This document shows positions 11,035 to 25,194 of a DNA stretch of 64,000 nt, in pieces. A program made the translations under genes and the position numbers. Each line of letters opens with the position of its first letter. Positions within the stretch are counted from its first letter, which is position 1. The notes beneath the pieces are model-generated. The model ran no database searches, was not told where the DNA came from, and was given only the letters and a program-made list of their open reading frames with translations. Source of the DNA: Nitrobacter sp. Nb-311A (GTDB lineage: Bacteria; Pseudomonadota; Alphaproteobacteria; Rhizobiales; Xanthobacteraceae); the NCBI RefSeq assembly GCF_000152905.1, contig NZ_AAMY01000007.1, positions 62,001-126,000 on the forward strand, written 5' to 3'.

Positions 11035-12231
11035 ATGCGCTATACGGATGTTGCGATCGTTGGCGGCGGACTGGCCGGCTCGACCACCGCCGCAATGCTC
11101 GGCCGCGCGGGCATCTCCGCGATGATGATTGATCCGCATATGACGTATCCGCCCGACTTGCGCTGCGAGAAACTGGGCGGCACTCAACTTCCTCGACTAC
11201 GCAGGACCGGCCTCGAGGAAGAAATACTGCGGGCGACGACCCTCGACGGCGAGATATGGGAAGCCCGGTTCGGTTTCGTGGTGGCGAAAAAGCCAAGCGA
11301 CCAGCACGGCGTGATGTACGATACTCTTGTCAATGCGATGCGCGCGCAAATCCCGCCCAACGTCGAAATCGTATATGGGAAAGTCGTCGAGGTCGCCACG
11401 AGCGGTGAACGCCAGCGTCTGGTGCTGGCCGACGGAGAAACAATTTCCGCGCGCCTGATCGTGCTTGCGAACGGCCTCAGCGTCAGCCTGCGCCACCTGC
11501 TCGGCCTCAGGCGCCGCATCATCAGCGAATGTCATTCCGTGACGCTCGGCTTCAACGTCGTTCCGGTCGATCGACCGGCGTTTCCCTTCCCGGCTCTTAC
11601 ATATTGGTCGAAACGCTCCAGCGCGCGGATGGCCTATCTCACCTTGTTTCCAATCGGCAACACCATGCGCGCCAACATGATGGTTTATCGCCCGATCGAT
11701 GACATCTGGTTTCGCGAATTCCGCAACAATCCCGAAGCGGCGATGCGGGCGATCATGCCCGGCCTCGACCGTATGACAGGAGGCTTTCAGGTTAGCGGGC
11801 CGGTCAAGATCAGACCGGCGGATTTGTACGTCACGGAAAATCATCGGCAGGCCGGGGTCGTTCTCGTCGGCGACGCTTTCGCGACCTCGTGTCCGGCCGC
11901 AGGAACCGGCACCGACAAGGTATTCACCGACGTCGAACGGCTCTGCAATGTCCACGTTCCGCACTGGCTCTCGACCGAAGGCATGGATCGCGCCAAGATC
12001 GAGACCTTCTACGACGATCCCGTCAAGATGGAGTGTGACGCATGGTCGGCGGCGAAAGCCTGGCATCTTCGTTCGCTATCTATCGACAATGGTCCGACCT
12101 GGCGCGCACGCCGGTGGGCGCGCTTCCTCGGCCGTCTGGCCCTAGGCCTGACCAGACCGATGAGCAGATCCGGCGTGCAGCCATCCGGATCTCCGCCGCG
12201 CTCGGAATCGCATGAAAAGGAACTGGCGTAG
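11035..12231 (+). CDS. FAD-dependent oxidoreductase (UbiH/PHBH-like)
   Basis: 398 residues from the ATG at 11035, chosen for a GAGGG eight bases upstream; the frame stays open another 22 codons. The N-terminus V-A-I-V-G-G-G-L-A-G-S-T is a Rossmann GxGxxG dinucleotide-binding motif, and V-V-L-V-G-D-A-F near residue 280 is the second FAD motif (GD) of group-A flavin monooxygenases. It carries no signal peptide. It is divergent from the GNAT gene. The family hydroxylates aromatic or lipid substrates or reduces prenyl chains; the actual substrate cannot be inferred. Confidence 0.75.
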   Translation: MRYTDVAIVGGGLAGSTTAAMLGRAGISAMMIDPHMTYPPDLRCEKLGGTQLPRLRRTGLEEEILRATTLDGEIWEARFGFVVAKKPSDQHGVMYDTLVNAMRAQIPPNVEIVYGKVVEVATSGERQRLVLADGETISARLIVLANGLSVSLRHLLGLRRRIISECHSVTLGFNVVPVDRPAFPFPALTYWSKRSSARMAYLTLFPIGNTMRANMMVYRPIDDIWFREFRNNPEAAMRAIMPGLDRMTGGFQVSGPVKIRPADLYVTENHRQAGVVLVGDAFATSCPAAGTGTDKVFTDVERLCNVHVPHWLSTEGMDRAKIETFYDDPVKMECDAWSAAKAWHLRSLSIDNGPTWRARRWARFLGRLALGLTRPMSRSGVQPSGSPPRSESHEKELA

Positions 12232-12290
12232 GGAATCTTGGACCGGGTTAAAAGCCTTCACCGCATCACGAGAACGATGAAAGACTCTGG

Positions 12291-12371
12291 CTTTTGATTT
12301 GACGCGTTTTATTCACGCAAACCCGCGTCCATCCCTGGGTCAAGCCCGAGGACATGCTTCGCTCGAAAACG
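12291..12371. repeat. Palindromic repeat, type I variant (reverse orientation)
   Basis: Read on the minus strand it begins with GTTTTCGAGCGAAGCATGTC, carries an inserted module (TCGGGCTTGACCCAGGGATG) and ends in GAATAAAACGCGTCAAATC, matching the flanks of the type I repeat seen at 8072. It lies between the oxidoreductase and PilZ genes, which converge on it. Confidence 0.7.
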
Positions 12372-12406
12372 GAATAGTCGTCTCCTCGAGACAAGCCTGC
12401 AAAATT

Positions 12407-12661
12407 TCAGCGAATGAACCTGACGCCGAGCGTCCCCTCGCGTCGCCACACCACCTTGCACGGGCGCCCTTCTCTCGCGTCGCGCGAGAAGGCCAACCGG
12501 AAAACGCCTGGCGCAGCGGCGACATCATCGACCTTAATCTTGGCACCCGCAGCCGAGAGGTCGAGCACAACGCATGGCCTTGCGGCAAAACCACCGTCCA
12601 GAGTGATCCAGGCCGATTGCCGGACCGACTTGCGGGCTCCCCGTTTTCTTGCGGCGATCAT
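12407..12661 (-). CDS. PilZ-domain c-di-GMP-binding protein
   Basis: An 84-residue single-domain protein. Both c-di-GMP signatures are visible: the R-x-x-x-R motif (R10-K-S-V-R14) and D-L-S-A-A-G about 25 residues later, followed by the F-R-L-A-F and C-K-V-V-W-R strands of the PilZ barrel and a closing L-G-V-R-F-I-R. I chose the ATG at 12661 (M-I-A-A-R-K-R), just before the domain; the frame is open upstream without family resemblance. It probably acts as a c-di-GMP effector, perhaps of motility or envelope processes. A diguanylate cyclase is encoded at 45757. It is followed on the same strand by the str region, not by a partner gene. Confidence 0.75.
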   Translation of the reverse strand: MIAARKRGARKSVRQSAWITLDGGFAARPCVVLDLSAAGAKIKVDDVAAAPGVFRLAFSRDAREGRPCKVVWRREGTLGVRFIR

Positions 12662-12991
12662 CGTCCTGCACTCCCAGCACACGATCCACTTCTTGCGACC
12701 GGAACGACCCGCCTTCGCGACCGAAGCGGTGACACGAGTCCAAAGCCAAGCCCGACAGGAAAGCAACTCGGTCTGCGGCACATCTGCGCGGCACTATATC
12801 ATCTCGCCGCGGCGGAACGAAAAATGCTTGGCAGAAAAGCCGATTAGCTAAACTTGATATTAATTTTTCCTCACGTTGACCGTGTGAACTCTTTCCATCT
12901 CGGAAAACGGTGAGATTGCGCCAAGGGCTACCTCACGCGACACAAAAAAAGGCCGGCTTACGCCGGCCCTTTTCAACTGAGATCAGCCGTC
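12662..12991. other. Spacer between the PilZ gene and rpoC
   Basis: About 330 bases without a supported gene. The rpoC terminator (12944-12972) occupies the end next to rpoC. I see no strong promoter for the PilZ gene and no repeats. Confidence 0.5.
12944..12972 (-). terminator. Rho-independent terminator of rpoC
   Basis: On the minus strand GGCCGGC, a four-base loop and GCCGGCC (12968-12951) are followed by seven T (12950-12944), about 20 bases after the rpoC stop. This is a strong intrinsic terminator, so the rpoBC unit ends here and str transcription must restart. Confidence 0.85.
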
Positions 12992-15900
12992 CTACTCGGC
13001 AGGCGGAAGCGCCAGCGGTTCGGCCTCCGGCGCGGACGGCACGATCGTCGCCTGCTTCTCGCGCTCGTCGAGAATCAGCTTGTCACGCTTGACCGCAACT
13101 TCGCGGATCTTGGCCATCGACGCGCCGGTACCGGCCGGAATCAGTCGGCCAACGATGACGTTTTCCTTCAGACCTTCGAGCGGGTCCACCTTGCCGTTGA
13201 CGGCAGCCTCGGTGAGCACACGCGTGGTCTCCTGGAATGACGCCGCCGAGAAGAACGAACGGGTCTGCAGGCTGGCCTTGGTGATGCCGAGAAGAACCGG
13301 CGTTCCCGTGGCGATCTTCTTGCCTTCTTCCTGGGCCTTGAGGTTAAGCCTGTCGAACTCGATCTTGTCGATCTGTTCGCCCGAGATCATGTCGGTCTCG
13401 CCCTGATCGGTAATCTCGACCTTTTGCAGCATCTGACGGACAATCACCTCGATGTGCTTGTCGTTGATGAGCACGCCCTGCAAGCGATAGACTTCCTGAA
13501 TCTCATTGACCAGATAGGCAGCGAGTTCCTCGATGCCCTTGATCGCCAGAATGTCGTGCGGTGCGGGATTGCCATCGACGATGAAGTCGCCCTTCTCGAC
13601 GACGTCACCATCCTGCAGATGGATGTGCTTACCCTTCGGAATAAGATACTCGCGGGTCTCCTCGTCTTTGTCGACCGGCTCTATCGAGATGCGGCGCTTG
13701 TTCTTGTAATCGCGGCCGAACCGGATGGTGCCTGCGATTTCCGCGATGATCGCCGCGTCCTTCGGCTTGCGAGCCTCGAACAGTTCAGCCACTCGCGGCA
13801 GACCGCCGGTGATGTCGCGGGTCTTGGCGCTCTCGGTCGAGATACGAGCTAGGATGTCGCCGGGCTTCACCTTGGCGCCCACGTCGACCGACAGAATGGC
13901 GTCGACCGACAGCATGTAGCGGGCGTCGCCGCCGCGCGGGAGCTTCAGCACCTTTCCGTCCTTGCCCTTGATCACGATAGCCGGGCGAAGATCCGCGCCG
14001 CCGCGTGTGCCTCGCCAGTCGATGACGATGCGCTTGGCAATACCGGTAGACTCGTCGAGCGTCTCGGAGATCGACTGACCTTCGATCAGATCTTCGAATC
14101 CGATCGTACCCTCGAGTTCCGTCAGAACCGGCCGCGTATAAGGATCCCACTCGGCGATACGCTGGCCGCGCTTGACCATGTCACCTTCGTCAACGTGCAT
14201 GCGCGCGCCGTACTGGATGCGGTGGGTTGCGCGTTCAGTGCCGTCCGCATCGACCACGGCGACCACCATGTTGCGCACCATCGCAACCAGATGACCTTCG
14301 CCGTTTCTTGCGATCGCCCTGTTCCTGATCGTGATCTTGCCGTCGAAATTCGACTCGATCACCGACTGCTCGTTGATCTGCGCGGCACCTCCGATATGGA
14401 ACGTGCGCATCGTGAGCTGCGTACCGGGCTCGCCGATCGACTGCGCCGCGATGACGCCGACCGCCTCGCCGTGATTGACGGGCGTGCCGCGAGCCAGATC
14501 ACGGCCATAACACTTGCCGCAGATTCCGTTGACCAGTTCGCATGTCAGCGCCGAGCGGATCTTGACTTCCTGGATACCAGCCCGGGAGATCTGATCGACA
14601 TGGCTTTCTTCCATCAAGGTGTTGCGCTCGACCAGCACCTTGTTGCTCGCTGCATCACGGATATCATCGCAGGCCGTGCGGCCCAGGATGCGCGATCCCA
14701 GCGACGCCACCACCGTGCCGGCATCGACGATAGCGCGCATCTTGATGCCGAGCTTGGTGCCGCAGTCGTCCTGGGTGATGATGCAGTCCTGCGCGACGTC
14801 CACCAGACGGCGGGTCAAATAGCCCGAGTTCGCGGTCTTCAACGCAGTGTCGGCGAGACCCTTACGGGCGCCATGAGTGGAGTTGAAATATTCGAGAACC
14901 GACAGACCCTCCTTGAAGTTGGAGATGATCGGCGTCTCGATGATCTCGCCCGACGGCTTCGCCATCAGGCCGCGCATGCCGGCGAGCTGACGCATCTGGG
15001 CGGGCGAGCCGCGCGCGCCGGAATGCGCCATCATGTAGATCGAGTTGATCTGGGCCTCGACGCCCTTGCCGTCCTTCTTGGTCGAAGAAATTTCCTTCAT
15101 CATCTCCTTGGCGATTTCTTCCGTCGCCTTGGACCATGCGTCAACGACCTTGTTGTACTTCTCGCCATGCGTGATCAGGCCATCATTGTATTGCTGCTCG
15201 AAATCCTTCGCCAGCGTGCGCGTGGTATCGACGATCTTCCACTTCCCGTGCGGGACGACCATGTCATCCTTGCCGAAGGAGATGCCGGCCTTGAACGCAT
15301 TATAGAAGCCGAGCGCCATGATCCGGTCGCAGAAGATCACCGTCTCCTTCTGACCGCAGTGACGATAGACCTGATCGATCACGCCGGAGATTTCGCGTTT
15401 GGTCATCAGCTTGTTGATGACGTCGAAAGAAATCTTCGGCGACTTCGGCAGCACCTGGCCGAGCATGACGCGGCCGGCGGTGGTTTCGATCAGACGCTTG
15501 ATCGGCTCGCCATCCTCGCCGATGTGATCCCAGCGATATTTGATCCTGGTGTGAAGGTGGATGACGCCGGAATGCAGCGCATGCTCCAGCTCGGCCATAT
15601 CGCCGAACACCTTGCCCTCGCCAGGCAAGCCCTCACGCATGATCGACAGATAGTAAAGGCCGAGCACGATGTCCTGGCTGGGAACGATGATCGGCTGACC
15701 ATTCGCCGGGTGCAGGATGTTGTTGGTCGACATCATCAGCACGCGCGCCTCTAACTGCGCCTCGAGCGAAAGCGGAACGTGGACGGCCATCTGGTCGCCA
15801 TCGAAGTCGGCGTTGAAGGCAGCGCAAACCAGCGGATGAAGCTGAATCGCCTTGCCCTCGATCAGAACCGGCTCGAACGCCTGAATGCCGAGCCGATGTA

Positions 15901-17191
15901 GCGTCGGCGCCCGGTTCAGCAGCACCGGATGCTCACGAATGACCTCATCGAGAATATCCCAGACCTCGGGACGCTCTTTTTCGACGAGTTTCTTGGCCTG
16001 CTTCACGGTCGTGGACAGACCCTTGGCGTCGAGCCGCGAATAGATGAACGGCTTGAACAGCTCCAGCGCCATCTTCTTCGGCAAGCCGCACTGGTGCAGC
16101 TTCAGTTCGGGGCCGACGACGATGACCGAGCGGCCGGAATAATCGACACGCTTGCCGAGTAGATTTTGGCGGAAGCGTCCTTGCTTGCCCTTCAGCATGT
16201 CGGCGAGCGACTTCAGCGGGCGCTTGTTTGCGCCAGTGATGACGCGGCCGCGACGGCCATTGTCGAACAGCGCATCGACCGCTTCCTGAAGCATTCGCTT
16301 CTCGTTGCGGATGATGATGTCGGGCGCACGCAGCTCCATCAGCCGCTTCAGACGGTTGTTGCGGTTGATAACGCGGCGATACAGATCGTTCAGATCGGAA
16401 GTGGCGAAGCGGCCGCCGTCGAGCGGCACCAGTGGACGCAAGTCCGGCGGAATCACCGGCACCACGGTGAGAATCATCCACTCCGGCTTGTTACCGGAGA
16501 AGCGGAAGGCTTCGACGATCTTCAGGCGCTTGGCGAGCTTCTTGTGCCTGATATCGGATTCCGTCGCTTGCATCTCTGCGCGCAGTTCCGCCTCGAGCCG
16601 CTCGAGTTCGAGCCCCTTCAGCAACTCGCGGATCGCTTCGGCGCCAATCATGGCGGTGAAGCTGTCCTGGCCGTACTCGTCCTGGGCGCGAAGATATTCC
16701 TCTTCCGACAGCAACTGACGGTCCTTGAGCGCGGTGAGACCAGGCTCAAGAACGACGTAGTATTCAAAATAGAGAATGCGCTCGAGATCCTTCAGCGTCA
16801 TATCGAGCAAAAGGCCGATGCGGGAGGGCAGCGACTTCAGAAACCATATGTGAGCAACCGGCGCGGCCAGTTCGATATGTCCCATGCGCTCACGGCGCAC
16901 GCGTGACAGCGTCACCTCGACTGAGCACTTCTCGCAGATGATGCCCTTGTACTTCATCCGTTTGTACTTGCCGCACAGGCACTCGTAGTCCTTGATCGGC
17001 CCGAAGATGCGCGCGCAGAACAGGCCGTCACGCTCCGGCTTGAACGTGCGGTAGTTGATCGTCTCGGGCTTTTTGATCTCGCCGTAGGACCACGATAAAA
17101 TTTTCTCCGGCGACGCGATCGAAATCCGGATCTGGTCGAAGACCTGAGCCGGAGTCGTCGGATTGAATAAATTCATTATTTCTTGGTTCAT
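12992..17191 (-). CDS. rpoC: RNA polymerase beta' subunit
   Basis: The catalytic subunit of RNA polymerase, complete at 1399 residues as usual for this family. The N-terminal zinc site (C-L-C-G-K-Y ... C-E-K-C-S), the Mg-chelating [10 protein letters not shown] loop and the second zinc site ([13 protein letters not shown]) are visible. The start M-N-Q-E-I-M-N-L-F at 17191 lies 159 bases after rpoB. It ends at a strong terminator. Long open frames on the plus strand here are GC-driven shadows. Confidence 0.98.
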   Translation of the reverse strand: MNQEIMNLFNPTTPAQVFDQIRISIASPEKILSWSYGEIKKPETINYRTFKPERDGLFCARIFGPIKDYECLCGKYKRMKYKGIICEKCSVEVTLSRVRRERMGHIELAAPVAHIWFLKSLPSRIGLLLDMTLKDLERILYFEYYVVLEPGLTALKDRQLLSEEEYLRAQDEYGQDSFTAMIGAEAIRELLKGLELERLEAELRAEMQATESDIRHKKLAKRLKIVEAFRFSGNKPEWMILTVVPVIPPDLRPLVPLDGGRFATSDLNDLYRRVINRNNRLKRLMELRAPDIIIRNEKRMLQEAVDALFDNGRRGRVITGANKRPLKSLADMLKGKQGRFRQNLLGKRVDYSGRSVIVVGPELKLHQCGLPKKMALELFKPFIYSRLDAKGLSTTVKQAKKLVEKERPEVWDILDEVIREHPVLLNRAPTLHRLGIQAFEPVLIEGKAIQLHPLVCAAFNADFDGDQMAVHVPLSLEAQLEARVLMMSTNNILHPANGQPIIVPSQDIVLGLYYLSIMREGLPGEGKVFGDMAELEHALHSGVIHLHTRIKYRWDHIGEDGEPIKRLIETTAGRVMLGQVLPKSPKISFDVINKLMTKREISGVIDQVYRHCGQKETVIFCDRIMALGFYNAFKAGISFGKDDMVVPHGKWKIVDTTRTLAKDFEQQYNDGLITHGEKYNKVVDAWSKATEEIAKEMMKEISSTKKDGKGVEAQINSIYMMAHSGARGSPAQMRQLAGMRGLMAKPSGEIIETPIISNFKEGLSVLEYFNSTHGARKGLADTALKTANSGYLTRRLVDVAQDCIITQDDCGTKLGIKMRAIVDAGTVVASLGSRILGRTACDDIRDAASNKVLVERNTLMEESHVDQISRAGIQEVKIRSALTCELVNGICGKCYGRDLARGTPVNHGEAVGVIAAQSIGEPGTQLTMRTFHIGGAAQINEQSVIESNFDGKITIRNRAIARNGEGHLVAMVRNMVVAVVDADGTERATHRIQYGARMHVDEGDMVKRGQRIAEWDPYTRPVLTELEGTIGFEDLIEGQSISETLDESTGIAKRIVIDWRGTRGGADLRPAIVIKGKDGKVLKLPRGGDARYMLSVDAILSVDVGAKVKPGDILARISTESAKTRDITGGLPRVAELFEARKPKDAAIIAEIAGTIRFGRDYKNKRRISIEPVDKDEETREYLIPKGKHIHLQDGDVVEKGDFIVDGNPAPHDILAIKGIEELAAYLVNEIQEVYRLQGVLINDKHIEVIVRQMLQKVEITDQGETDMISGEQIDKIEFDRLNLKAQEEGKKIATGTPVLLGITKASLQTRSFFSAASFQETTRVLTEAAVNGKVDPLEGLKENVIVGRLIPAGTGASMAKIREVAVKRDKLILDEREKQATIVPSAPEAEPLALPPAE

Positions 17192-17350
17192 GGTCTTCTC
17201 CTCGACGGCCGCGTTCCGGATGCTGCGCGAGCCGCGACCCGGTGCCCTGCCGATTCGGAACCTAAACGGTCCGCGGAATTCGTTGCGGTTCCCGCGCGGC
17301 GACGCCTCATTGTGTGATGCGCCGCGCCAGGAACACGTGTTCTCAAAATG

Positions 17351-21493
<4,143 letters not shown>

Positions 21494-21594
21494 CGTGGCC
21501 TCTCATATCGTCGCCCGTTAAGGGCAAACCTTCCGAAGCGCGACTGGCATCGCCCCCGGGGTGAATCTTCGGAACGCTCTCAAGAGCGGAACGC

Positions 21595-21618
21595 AAATCA
21601 GGATTTTAATCCTGATTT
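21595..21618 (-). other. Near-perfect hairpin in the rpoB leader
   Basis: AAATCAGGATT and AATCCTGATTT form an 11-bp stem with a two-base centre, bordered on both sides by the heptamer GGAACGC. As duplex DNA it is an operator-like dyad; as RNA it is a stable stem about 100 nt before the rpoB start, suitable for RNase III processing. No function is established. Confidence 0.6.
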
Positions 21619-21651
21619 GGAACGCAGGGCTCGCAGAACGCAAAACAACGC

Positions 21652-21676
21652 GCGGGGTGCACTGGTTACACCCCGC
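21652..21676 (-). terminator. Possible rplL-rpoB attenuator hairpin
   Basis: GCGGGGTG (21652-21659) and CACCCCGC (21669-21676) form an 8-bp GC-rich stem with a 9-base loop. Minus-strand sequence after it reads GCGTTGTTTT, a weak U-tract. That would give partial termination before rpoB, as known in E. coli. Confidence 0.4.
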
Positions 21677-22163
21677 CCGTCAAAATCATATCCAAGCGGA
21701 CCGAAAAGCCCGAAATCGCTGCTCTCCTAACAGCTTATGTGGAAACGCCGCCGTTCCCGCATCCGCTGCGCTTTCGTGCTGCCGCCCCAATATGGGACGG
21801 CTTTCGTGGAGATTCGAGGGAAGGCTCCCCCGAATCCTCACACTTTCTTGTGTACAAATCGGCCAGAAACGAACCGGAATCTGTAGCCGATGAGCACCTA
21901 TTCAAATCGCCCTGTCGGTGACACCCGCCTCGGTGAACACCTGCCCGTCGTCGTTCCAGCCGAAGCGACCTACCCTTAACCTTACGGCCTCGGTGACGAG
22001 ACCCCGGATCGGGAACGCACGCCAGAGGTGTTGTCCCGCTCCTCTTAAGCCTTGTCATGCCAACCTCGCGGGCGCGGGTTGCGCCGGCGAGACTGATCCG
22101 GCCGCCCGCGCTTCGTTGAGGCGATCCGCGACTTCCGGCGCGCCCCATCAAAGCTGACCGCAG

Positions 22164-22544
22164 TTACTTGAGCTCAACCTTGCCGCCGGCCTTCTCGAGC
22201 TGGGCCTTGATCTTCTCGGCCTCGTCCTTGGCAACGCCCTCCTTGACCGGCTTGGGCGCGCCTTCGACCAAATCCTTGGCCTCCTTGAGGCCAAGCCCGG
22301 TGATGGCGCGGACTTCCTTGATGACTTCGATCTTCTTGTCACCTGCTGCCGCGAGCACGACGGTAAAATCGGTCTTCTCTTCCGCCGCAGCGGCAGCACC
22401 GCCGCCCGCTCCGGGCGCAGCAGCCACAGCCACGGCAGCGGCCGCCGACACGCCCCACTTCTCTTCGAGCAGCTTCGCCAGTTCGGCAGCCTCCAACACG
22501 GTCAACGCGGAGAGGTCATCAACAATCTTCTGCAGATCAGCCAT
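22164..22544 (-). CDS. rplL: 50S ribosomal protein L7/L12
   Basis: L7/L12 dimers form the flexible stalk that recruits translational GTPases. 126 residues from the ATG at 22544 (M-A-D-L-Q-K-I-V-D); a TTG one codon earlier is unlikely. The N-terminal dimerisation domain, an Ala/Gly-rich hinge (about 35-55) and the C-terminal F-T-V-V-L to [10 protein letters not shown] block are in order. It lies 54 bases downstream of rplJ, with which it is stoichiometrically coexpressed. Confidence 0.97.
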   Translation of the reverse strand: MADLQKIVDDLSALTVLEAAELAKLLEEKWGVSAAAAVAVAAAPGAGGGAAAAAEEKTDFTVVLAAAGDKKIEVIKEVRAITGLGLKEAKDLVEGAPKPVKEGVAKDEAEKIKAQLEKAGGKVELK

Positions 22545-22598
22545 CAATATGTTCCTTCAACGTATTCGGTTCAAACCAGATTCGACTTGCGAAGGGCG

Positions 22599-23117
22599 TT
22601 ACGCCGCCTCGCCCTTTGAGGCATAGGCCTGGACAACGCGCGCGAGTTTGGCTGCGGGCGCCGTGGAGAGCTGAGCGATCTTGGTCGCCGGCGCCACCAG
22701 GAGGCCGACAAGCTTGCCGCGCAGTTCATCAAGGGACGGCAGTGCGGCCAGGGCCTTCACTCCGTCTATATCCAGAACGGTTTTTCCCATCGAACCGCCG
22801 AGGACGACGAAGTTTTCATTCGTCTTGGCGAATTCGACGGCAACCTTCGGCGCCGCTACCGGATCGCCGGAAGTTGCGATCACGGTCGGCCCCCTCAAAA
22901 GAGAGCCGATGGCAACGACGTCCGTGCCTTCAAGAGCGATCTTGGCGAGACGGTTCTTCGAGACCTTCACCGAGGCGCCCGCCTGCTTCATCTGCTTGCG
23001 CAGCGTCTGCATTTGAGCGACGGTGAGGCCGGAATAATGAGCAACGATCGCAACGCTCGTCGTCCTGAAAGTCTCGTTGAGCTGTTCGACCGCTTCCTTT
23101 TTTGCCGCTCGTTCCAC
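22599..23117 (-). CDS. rplJ: 50S ribosomal protein L10
   Basis: L10 anchors the L7/L12 stalk and autoregulates its own leader in many bacteria. I chose GTG at 23117 ([10 protein letters not shown]), giving the usual 172 residues; the frame is open upstream, but that extension resembles nothing. A GGAAAG lies about eight bases ahead. The conserved Y-S-G-L-T-V-A-Q-M and V-S-K-N-R-L-A-K segments and the Ala-rich C-terminal helix that binds L7/L12 dimers are visible. A long leader separates it from rplA. Confidence 0.95.
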   Translation of the reverse strand: MERAAKKEAVEQLNETFRTTSVAIVAHYSGLTVAQMQTLRKQMKQAGASVKVSKNRLAKIALEGTDVVAIGSLLRGPTVIATSGDPVAAPKVAVEFAKTNENFVVLGGSMGKTVLDIDGVKALAALPSLDELRGKLVGLLVAPATKIAQLSTAPAAKLARVVQAYASKGEAA

Positions 23118-23890
23118 AGCAAGCTCTTTCCGTTTGGCGCCTTTGCTGAAGGCAAGGACGCCGGGGTTGCACCCATCGTCCCGCCAGAAATCTGATCCCA
23201 AGACATCGGTCTCAAGACAGGCCGGGCGTGACGACATTCAGTAGCCTGCCCTCCCGGTCCGACGGCCTGACGGCCAAAGGGCACGGGGTGTCGAGGTTCG
23301 AACCCAATCTGCTGCCTTCCGCTTCCTGAAGCGAAAAGCGAAATCCGGTCTTCACCCATCTATGCAGGCATTGCGATTAAGCCCTTAAACAAACTTGCGT
23401 TTGCCGCAGGCGCCTACAGTCTCGGACAGGAAGGGATCAACAGCATCATCCCGGACGGAATGATCGGAGATCCCTGTTCGCTCCGCGTCCCAGCCAGATT
23501 GGCATCCCGCCCTCCCGAATCATCCGAACGGACATGCGGGATGCAAAGGTCTCCAATCTCGTTGGGTTTTTGGAGTGCGAACATGGACATGCGAGCGCAA
23601 ACCAGCACGTCCGGAGCGCGGTGTTTAACGAATCTTTGCTGCGTTGCCAAGTCCTAAATCATGCAATTTTCCGGCCAGATGGTGCCATGAACTCTGGACA
23701 ATAAGACAAGGCGGCGGCACCCCGGAGACGGCTGCGGATGCCGGCCCTCGCGATTCAGGAAAACCACGCAATGAATGGGCAGGCTGACGTAAAGCGATCG
23801 ATCCTGTCGTCCACCTGCCTGCTTTCCAAATAAAAAAGGCGGGTCCGGCACTCCGACCCCCGCCTTTATCTTATTACAGTCGTTCCGGCC
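23118..23890. other. rplA-rplJ spacer and L10 leader
   Basis: About 770 bases with no supported gene. It begins (minus strand) with the rplA terminator at 23832-23867; the rest is the presumed promoter and leader of rplJL. The L10 binding site expected in this leader was not identified by eye. One 78-codon open frame (23414-23650, minus) has no start site or family resemblance. Confidence 0.5.
23832..23867 (-). terminator. Rho-independent terminator after rplA
   Basis: Minus strand: AAAGGCGGG (23867-23859), an extended imperfect inner stem, CCCGCCTTT (23843-23835), then more T. It lies 24 bases after the rplA stop. It splits rplKA from rplJL. Confidence 0.8.
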
Positions 23891-24583
23891 TTAACCGAGC
23901 ACGGTCCCAGGCTCGACCTTGACGCCCGGCCCCATGGTCGAGGACACTGCGATGCGCTGGACGTAGGTGCCCTTGGCTCCGGCGGGCTTGGCCTTCGCCA
24001 CCGCGTCCGCCAATGCCTTGACGTTCTCGACCAGTTTCTCTTCCGAGAACGAAGCCTTGCCGATGCCGGCCTGCACGATGCCGGCCTTTTCGACACGGAA
24101 TTCGACCGATCCGCCCTTGGCGCCCTTCACGGCGCCGGCGACGTCCATCGTTACCGTGCCGATCTTCGGGTTGGGCATCATGCCGCGCGGGCCGAGCACC
24201 TTGCCGAGGCGTCCGACCAGCGGCATCATGTCCGGCGTGGCGATGCAACGATCGAATGCGATCGTGCCGCCCTGCACCGTCTCGACCAGATCTTCCGCGC
24301 CGACGACGTCGGCGCCTGCAGCCTTGGCTTCCTCGGCCTTGGCGCCGCGCGCGAACACGCCGACGCGCAGCGTGCGCCCGGTGCCGTTCGGCAGGGTAAC
24401 GACGCCACGCACCATCTGGTCGGCGTGACGCGGGTCGACGCCGAGATTCATCGCGATCTCGATCGTCTCGTCGAACTTCGACTTGGCGCGCTCCTTGATC
24501 AGCTTGATCGCCTCCGCTATCGGATAAAGTTTATTGCGATCAATGCCCTCACGGGATTTCTTCAAACGCTTTCCGGTTGCCAT
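23891..24583 (-). CDS. rplA: 50S ribosomal protein L1
   Basis: L1 forms the mobile stalk that releases deacylated tRNA from the E site and, in E. coli, represses the L11-L1 mRNA. 230 residues, complete. Characteristic stretches are [13 protein letters not shown], the [12 protein letters not shown] hinge and the closing [10 protein letters not shown]. It starts six bases after rplK and is followed by a strong terminator. Confidence 0.97.
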   Translation of the reverse strand: MATGKRLKKSREGIDRNKLYPIAEAIKLIKERAKSKFDETIEIAMNLGVDPRHADQMVRGVVTLPNGTGRTLRVGVFARGAKAEEAKAAGADVVGAEDLVETVQGGTIAFDRCIATPDMMPLVGRLGKVLGPRGMMPNPKIGTVTMDVAGAVKGAKGGSVEFRVEKAGIVQAGIGKASFSEEKLVENVKALADAVAKAKPAGAKGTYVQRIAVSSTMGPGVKVEPGTVLG

Positions 24584-24589
24584 GGTTCG

Positions 24590-25018
24590 TTACTCCGCCA
24601 CCTGAAGGCCCATCGAGCGGGCAGAGCCCTCGACCATGCTCATGGCCGATTCGAGGGTGTCGCAATTAAGATCCTTCATCTTCTTCTCGGCGATCTCGCG
24701 CACCTGAGCCTTGGTCACCTTACCGGCGGAATCGCGGCCCGGAGTTTTGGAGCCGGATTGAACCTTCGCAGCCTGCTTGAGGAAATAGGACATCGGCGGA
24801 GTCTTCATCTCGAAGGTGAAGGACCGGTCGGCATAGATTGTGATCACGACCGGAATCGGCGTGTTCTTTTCTTCCTTCTGGGTCTGGGCGTTGAAGGCCT
24901 TGCAGAATTCCATAATGTTGAGACCGCGCTGACCAAGCGCGGGACCGATCGGTGGCGACGGGTTCGCCGCACCGGCCGGCACCTGCAATTTCAGATATCC
25001 GGTCACTTTCTTTGCCAT
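24590..25018 (-). CDS. rplK: 50S ribosomal protein L11
   Basis: L11 with its rRNA forms the GTPase-associated centre and is needed for RelA activation. 142 residues. The N-terminal [17 protein letters not shown] segment (thiostrepton/RelA region) and the C-terminal rRNA-binding block G-T-x-x-S-M equivalent (A-R-S-M-G-L) are visible. A GGAGTAAC lies just before the ATG. It is separated from nusG by 176 bases that carry a palindromic repeat. Confidence 0.97.
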   Translation of the reverse strand: MAKKVTGYLKLQVPAGAANPSPPIGPALGQRGLNIMEFCKAFNAQTQKEEKNTPIPVVITIYADRSFTFEMKTPPMSYFLKQAAKVQSGSKTPGRDSAGKVTKAQVREIAEKKMKDLNCDTLESAMSMVEGSARSMGLQVAE

Positions 25019-25101
25019 TGGTTACTCCTGTTGGTGGTCACGGCTCGAGACGGCTGGCGACCGCCCTCACCTCCCACGGCTTTCCGCGGAAATCCCTTCC
25101 G

Positions 25102-25140
25102 CACGTCATGGCCGGGCTTATCCGGGCCATCCACGTCTTC
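25102..25140. repeat. Palindromic repeat of the 'MAGL-AIHVF' class
   Basis: The unit CGTCATGGCCGGGCTTATCC continues into GGGCCATCCACGTCTT; the ATGGCC..GGCCAT arms make an imperfect palindrome. I recall this as one of the commonest dispersed repeats in Bradyrhizobium-type genomes, where it is often mistranslated as M-A-G-L-x-x-A-I-H-V-F. Here it sits between rplK and nusG. Confidence 0.75.
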
Positions 25141-25194
25141 ACAACCGTTCCGCGCCCGAAGGCGTAGATGCCCGACGGAGTCGGGCACGGACGG

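Larger units (their letters stand above)
21494..22163. other. rplL-rpoB intercistronic region
   Basis: 670 bases without a supported gene. It contains two clear hairpins, one symmetrical 11-bp stem (21595-21618) and one GC stem followed on the minus strand by a TTGTTTT stretch (21652-21676). In enteric bacteria the same interval holds an attenuator and an RNase III site; the position here is suggestive only. I found no good sigma-70 promoter by eye. Confidence 0.6.

Noticed and set aside
12299-12851. Two plus-strand frames of 145-182 codons opposite the PilZ gene
   Set aside because: The minus-strand PilZ protein has clear family motifs; the plus frames do not.
14195-15754. 519-codon plus-strand open frame across rpoC
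   Set aside because: Same artefact opposite RpoC.
23414-23650. 78-codon minus-strand frame in the rplA-rplJ spacer
   Set aside because: No ribosome-binding site, no recognisable similarity; the spacer is better read as terminator plus leader.
24952-25167. 71-codon plus-strand frame containing M-A-G-L-x-R-A-I-H-V-F
   Set aside because: The peptide is the translation of a dispersed palindromic repeat, not a gene.
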